Source of the DNA: Armatimonadota bacterium
GTDB taxonomy: Bacteria > Armatimonadota > HRBIN16
DNA: 64,000 nucleotides
Reading direction: 5' to 3'
NCBI GenBank assembly: GCA_026003175.1
Contig: BPGT01000007.1
Coordinates: 1-64,000 of the forward strand
Below, piece after piece: positions 61,657-64,000 of this stretch. The position numbers and the translations under genes are program-made. The notes under the pieces are model-generated. The model searched no databases and was not told the DNA's origin. It saw only the letters and a program-made list of their open reading frames with translations. Each line of letters opens with the position of its first letter. Position 1 is the first letter of the stretch.

Positions 61657-62727
61657 CTATCCCTTCGGCTTGGGTTTTATCTCCCCGCGCTCCACCAGGT
61701 CCACCAGTGGGTTGTCGGCAATGGTCAGCGGCAGGTCTACGCGCCCGCGCCGTCGTACCGACTCGTAGCAGGCGAAGATAATCTCGGTGGCGTTGAGCGC
61801 GTTGCGGGCACACAGTTCGGACTCGCGCCCTTCGCGCAAGGCGGCTACGATGTCGGCGATGGCGCGCTCGATATAGCCCGGACCATGCATTCCCTCATTG
61901 CCGCAGTCCACCGTTTCCCATTCGCCGTTGCCAAATCGGCGGTATCGCAGTGCCGGCGCACCCGGCTCCATACTGCCCAATTCAATAATGCCGTCACTGC
62001 CGATAATACGGTGATGCGCTCCTACCAGTGTCGCACCCACACCGGTGGAAGCCACGCCCCATACCCCGTTGCGATACTTCCACAGGGCGTACGCCTGATT
62101 CTCGTTGTGCGTACCGAACACGAGGTTCTCGGTGCGGTAGTCTATCTGCGCAATGACCCATTCCGCCAGAGTCTCGTTATTGAAGTAGTTGCACATATCG
62201 AAGTTGTGCGAGCCGTAGTCGTACAGGTTGCCCGCGCCGAACTCCACGCGCACCAGCGCGCCGACCACGCCATCGTCCAGCAGCTTTTTCGCCATGCGGA
62301 AGGGCTTGCCGAAACGCCGCTGGTGGTTGAAGGTGAGTCGTACCCCGCGCCGTTCGCACTCCTGCGCCATCAGCCGTGCCGCTCCCCAGGTATAGTCCAT
62401 CGGCTTCTCGCAGTGAATAGCTTTGACGCCCGCCACTGCGCAATCAATCACCAGCTCGGCGTGCGTCATAGGCCAGGTGCAGATGCTCACGATGTCTAGT
62501 TGCTCCTTTTCCAGCATCTCCCGGTGGCTGGTGTAGACGTTCGTGATCCCGTATGCTGTGGCGAAGGCGCGCGCGTTCTCCTCTACGATGTCGGCGCACG
62601 CTACCAACTCGCAATCAGGAAGTAATTTGTAGGCGTCTGCGTGAGCATACGCCATCGCGTATCCCATTGGACCGGCGCGCTCCGGTTTGCGCCCCGTACC
62701 GATGAAGCCAACTCGAAACTTGGGCAT
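61657..62727 (-). CDS. Gfo/Idh/MocA family oxidoreductase
   Basis: This 356-aa NAD(P)-dependent enzyme probably oxidises a sugar or cyclitol. The Rossmann start is FRVGFIGTGRKPERAGPMG, with an insertion after the glycine-rich loop. ELVACADIVEENARAFATAY, the hallmark VKAIHCEKPMDYTW (Glu-Lys-Pro) and FNHQRRFGKPF follow. The C-terminal domain has VWGVASTGVGATLVGAHHRI. The ATG at 62727 has AAGGAGG 6 bases upstream. It lies upstream of the carbohydrate operon and may process its products. Confidence 0.92.
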   Translation of the reverse strand: MPKFRVGFIGTGRKPERAGPMGYAMAYAHADAYKLLPDCELVACADIVEENARAFATAYGITNVYTSHREMLEKEQLDIVSICTWPMTHAELVIDCAVAGVKAIHCEKPMDYTWGAARLMAQECERRGVRLTFNHQRRFGKPFRMAKKLLDDGVVGALVRVEFGAGNLYDYGSHNFDMCNYFNNETLAEWVIAQIDYRTENLVFGTHNENQAYALWKYRNGVWGVASTGVGATLVGAHHRIIGSDGIIELGSMEPGAPALRYRRFGNGEWETVDCGNEGMHGPGYIERAIADIVAALREGRESELCARNALNATEIIFACYESVRRRGRVDLPLTIADNPLVDLVERGEIKPKPKG

Positions 62728-62922
62728 GTTATCCTCCTTGTCGCAAGATATGGTTTCCAAGTGTCATGCAGTCGGATGAACAGGGAAATCACTTCGCTGC
62801 TTCGTCGCTCGCCATGAGGATGCATGTCATCTGCGCAGGCTGTTCCTGTCTTGGTGGCAGAGCGACTGCTTAACTCCTGCATGTAAATTTAGATGAAGGC
62901 GACAGAGGTTCCTGTTGAAAGG

Positions 62923-62952
62923 TTCCCCCTCCCGCATGTTGGGGAGGGGGAA
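62923..62952 (-). terminator. Terminator-like hairpin after the LPP20-like gene
   Basis: An 11-bp stem TTCCCCCTCCC (62923-62933) with GGGAGGGGGAA (62942-62952) lies 3 bases past the stop. No strong U-tract follows. The sequence resembles one arm of the dispersed repeats. Confidence 0.5.
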
Positions 62953-62955
62953 TAG

Positions 62956-63846
62956 TCAATCGATGACGAAAATTACGCGATATTCGTTGAGAAAGCCCGA
63001 CGCCTCATTCGCGGTGAGGAGCAAACGTACGTCGTTGTCCGACAGCACCGGGTCACAGCGCCCGGGCGTCTTGGCATAGCCGATCGCCCGCAATATCAGC
63101 GGGTTGCTTCCCGCACGCCGGTTCGCCTTTGCCTCTTCCAGCGTTTTGGCATACACCACAATGCCCTGCTCTATTACGAACTCCTGGCTGGCGTTGACCG
63201 TTCCCCACACCTCACTGCCGTCCTGTCGGCGGATCTTCGGGCTCATCGCGGGGCGAATGCCCAGCCCGCGCGTATCGATGATGACGCTGGTGTAGGTGTT
63301 GCTCACTACCTGCGGGGCAGCGGGAGCGGGTTGCGCGACGGGTTTGGTAACCACCGGCAAGGGCGCGCTCGGCTCGGAAGATTGCGCGGCGACTTCCGGC
63401 ATGATAATCTGGCTCAGCCCCTGTTCGCCGTACATACGCACCGCTACCGTCACCTCTACCGCCGGCGCACCGTTCAGGTTGACTTTCTGCTCGTGTACCA
63501 CCTCCGCCCCTTTAACAAATCCGCGCACTTCGGTACGGATACGCTCGCTTTTCGCCTCGAAGTCCTCGGCGTAGGCGGTTGCATCCACACGTACCTTGTC
63601 GGTGACCATCAGCAGGTTTTCCAGCGCGGTCATTATCGCATAGCGACGCGCCTTCAGGTATGCCTTCGCCTTGTTCGGCTCGTTGTCGGGGATGGCACCG
63701 ATGCCCTTCGCGTAGATAACCCCGTATTGCCAGTCGATCTTGCCTTTATCCCCGATTTTTTCCACCAGCCCCACCATCCGGGTAGTGGTTTGTGCGGCGG
63801 CTACTGTGCAGACCGCCAGCGCCAGTAATGTTGCCCAGTACTTCAT
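62956..63846 (-). CDS. Secreted LPP20-like protein
   Basis: This 296-aa protein has a signal peptide (KYWATLLALAVCTVAAAQ). The following region (GVIYAKGIGAIPDNEPNKAK, AYLKARRYAIMTALENLLMV) matches the LPP20/FlgT-N-like pattern: a repeated AxxxAxxxA helix and a beta strand. SERIRTEVRGFVKGAEVVHE and VEVTVAVRMYGEQGLSQII also fit. A Pro/Ala linker leads to a C-terminal domain with SVIIDTRGLGIRPAMSPKIR. It is probably a periplasmic or outer membrane protein of unknown role. AAAGGAGG precedes the ATG. Confidence 0.8.
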   Translation of the reverse strand: MKYWATLLALAVCTVAAAQTTTRMVGLVEKIGDKGKIDWQYGVIYAKGIGAIPDNEPNKAKAYLKARRYAIMTALENLLMVTDKVRVDATAYAEDFEAKSERIRTEVRGFVKGAEVVHEQKVNLNGAPAVEVTVAVRMYGEQGLSQIIMPEVAAQSSEPSAPLPVVTKPVAQPAPAAPQVVSNTYTSVIIDTRGLGIRPAMSPKIRRQDGSEVWGTVNASQEFVIEQGIVVYAKTLEEAKANRRAGSNPLILRAIGYAKTPGRCDPVLSDNDVRLLLTANEASGFLNEYRVIFVID

Positions 63847-63919
63847 GGCAAAACCTCCTTTGTATGTTGTATCGTTCGAGGTGGCTCGACAGGAACCACG
63901 TCCTCCAGAGCAATCTATC

Positions 63920-64000
63920 TCACCGTAGCGACAGGCGTATCAAACTGGGCGAATAGCGCAGGATGGACACCTGTTTTGTACCCACTCGCAGGTTCATCAG
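63920..64000 (-). CDS. C-terminal end of a gene cut by the window edge
   Basis: The last 26 codons before a TGA read NLRVGTKQVSILRYSPSLI and RLSLR, which looks like the end of a beta-rich protein. The gene lies just upstream of, and in the same direction as, the LPP20-like gene, 73 bases away. No family can be named from this piece. Confidence 0.35.
   Translation of the reverse strand: MMNLRVGTKQVSILRYSPSLIRLSLR

Overview
The window looks like a chromosomal segment of a Gram-negative-type, didermic bacterium, most probably an Armatimonadota (or related deep-branching) lineage. This is inferred from gene content and was not tested by a search: a prepilin-type protein with the C-terminal H-x9-DG motif, DUF4058, DUF4091 and GH51 proteins, VanW and LPP20-like secreted proteins, heptose/LPS-type genes, and dispersed C/G-rich two-hairpin repeats. 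Genes are dense, often overlap by 4 bp (ATGA/GTGA), and usually have clear GGAGG-type ribosome binding sites.

Layout. (1) 1-13 kb, plus strand: a surface polysaccharide cluster. It holds a large secreted protein, five GT4-type glycosyltransferases (one of them divergent), an FkbM methyltransferase, a sugar-nucleotide epimerase and a NodB-type deacetylase, and ends in the remnant of a membrane protein. (2) 13-17.8 kb, minus: a protein of the family annotated quinate 5-dehydrogenase, a gutted PIN-domain gene that keeps its promoter and an operator-like palindrome, a frameshifted VanW protein, cysS and cysE. (3) 18-22 kb: MFS transporter, enolase-superfamily sugar dehydratase and GH1 beta-glucosidase. 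(4) 21.9-24.8 kb, minus: a sigma-70-family factor followed by an unrecognised cysteine-rich protein of about 759 aa. (5) 25-29 kb, minus: operon of an unknown 676-aa protein, rfaE2, an Ntn-hydrolase asparaginase and a lipoprotein cyclophilin. (6) 29.2-32.3 kb, minus: dtxR-feoB-zinc ribbon-feoA iron uptake operon. (7) 32.4-38.4 kb: tandem repeat, mnmE, tRNA-Ser(GGA), rfbD, ileS and lspA. (8) 38.4-42.4 kb, minus: heptose kinase, unknown secreted protein and GT9 heptosyltransferase, which complement rfaE2. (9) 42.5-43.3 kb: HpcH/HpaI aldolase. (10) 43.4-48 kb, minus: MNT-HEPN pair followed by NurA-HerA, divergent from mutS. (11) 48-54 kb: mutS, a PhyH-type dioxygenase, a GlmL/MutL-type ATPase and a small unknown protein. 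(12) 54-64 kb: prepilin-like protein, small lipoprotein, then a minus-strand block of carbohydrate-active and secreted proteins (DUF4058, GH51, DUF4091, Gfo/Idh/MocA, LPP20-like).

Two cross-cutting observations. First, five genes (VanW, the cysteine-rich protein, cyclophilin, feoB and the secreted protein of the heptose operon) are broken by seven apparent +1 insertions, most of them in homopolymer runs. Removing the extra bases makes every gene a whole number of codons. Sequence error is therefore the first explanation, and these are annotated as single genes. Second, the most interesting accessory block is the MNT-HEPN/NurA-HerA array with its own strong promoter inside the array. No CRISPR array, transposase, phage gene or rRNA was seen.
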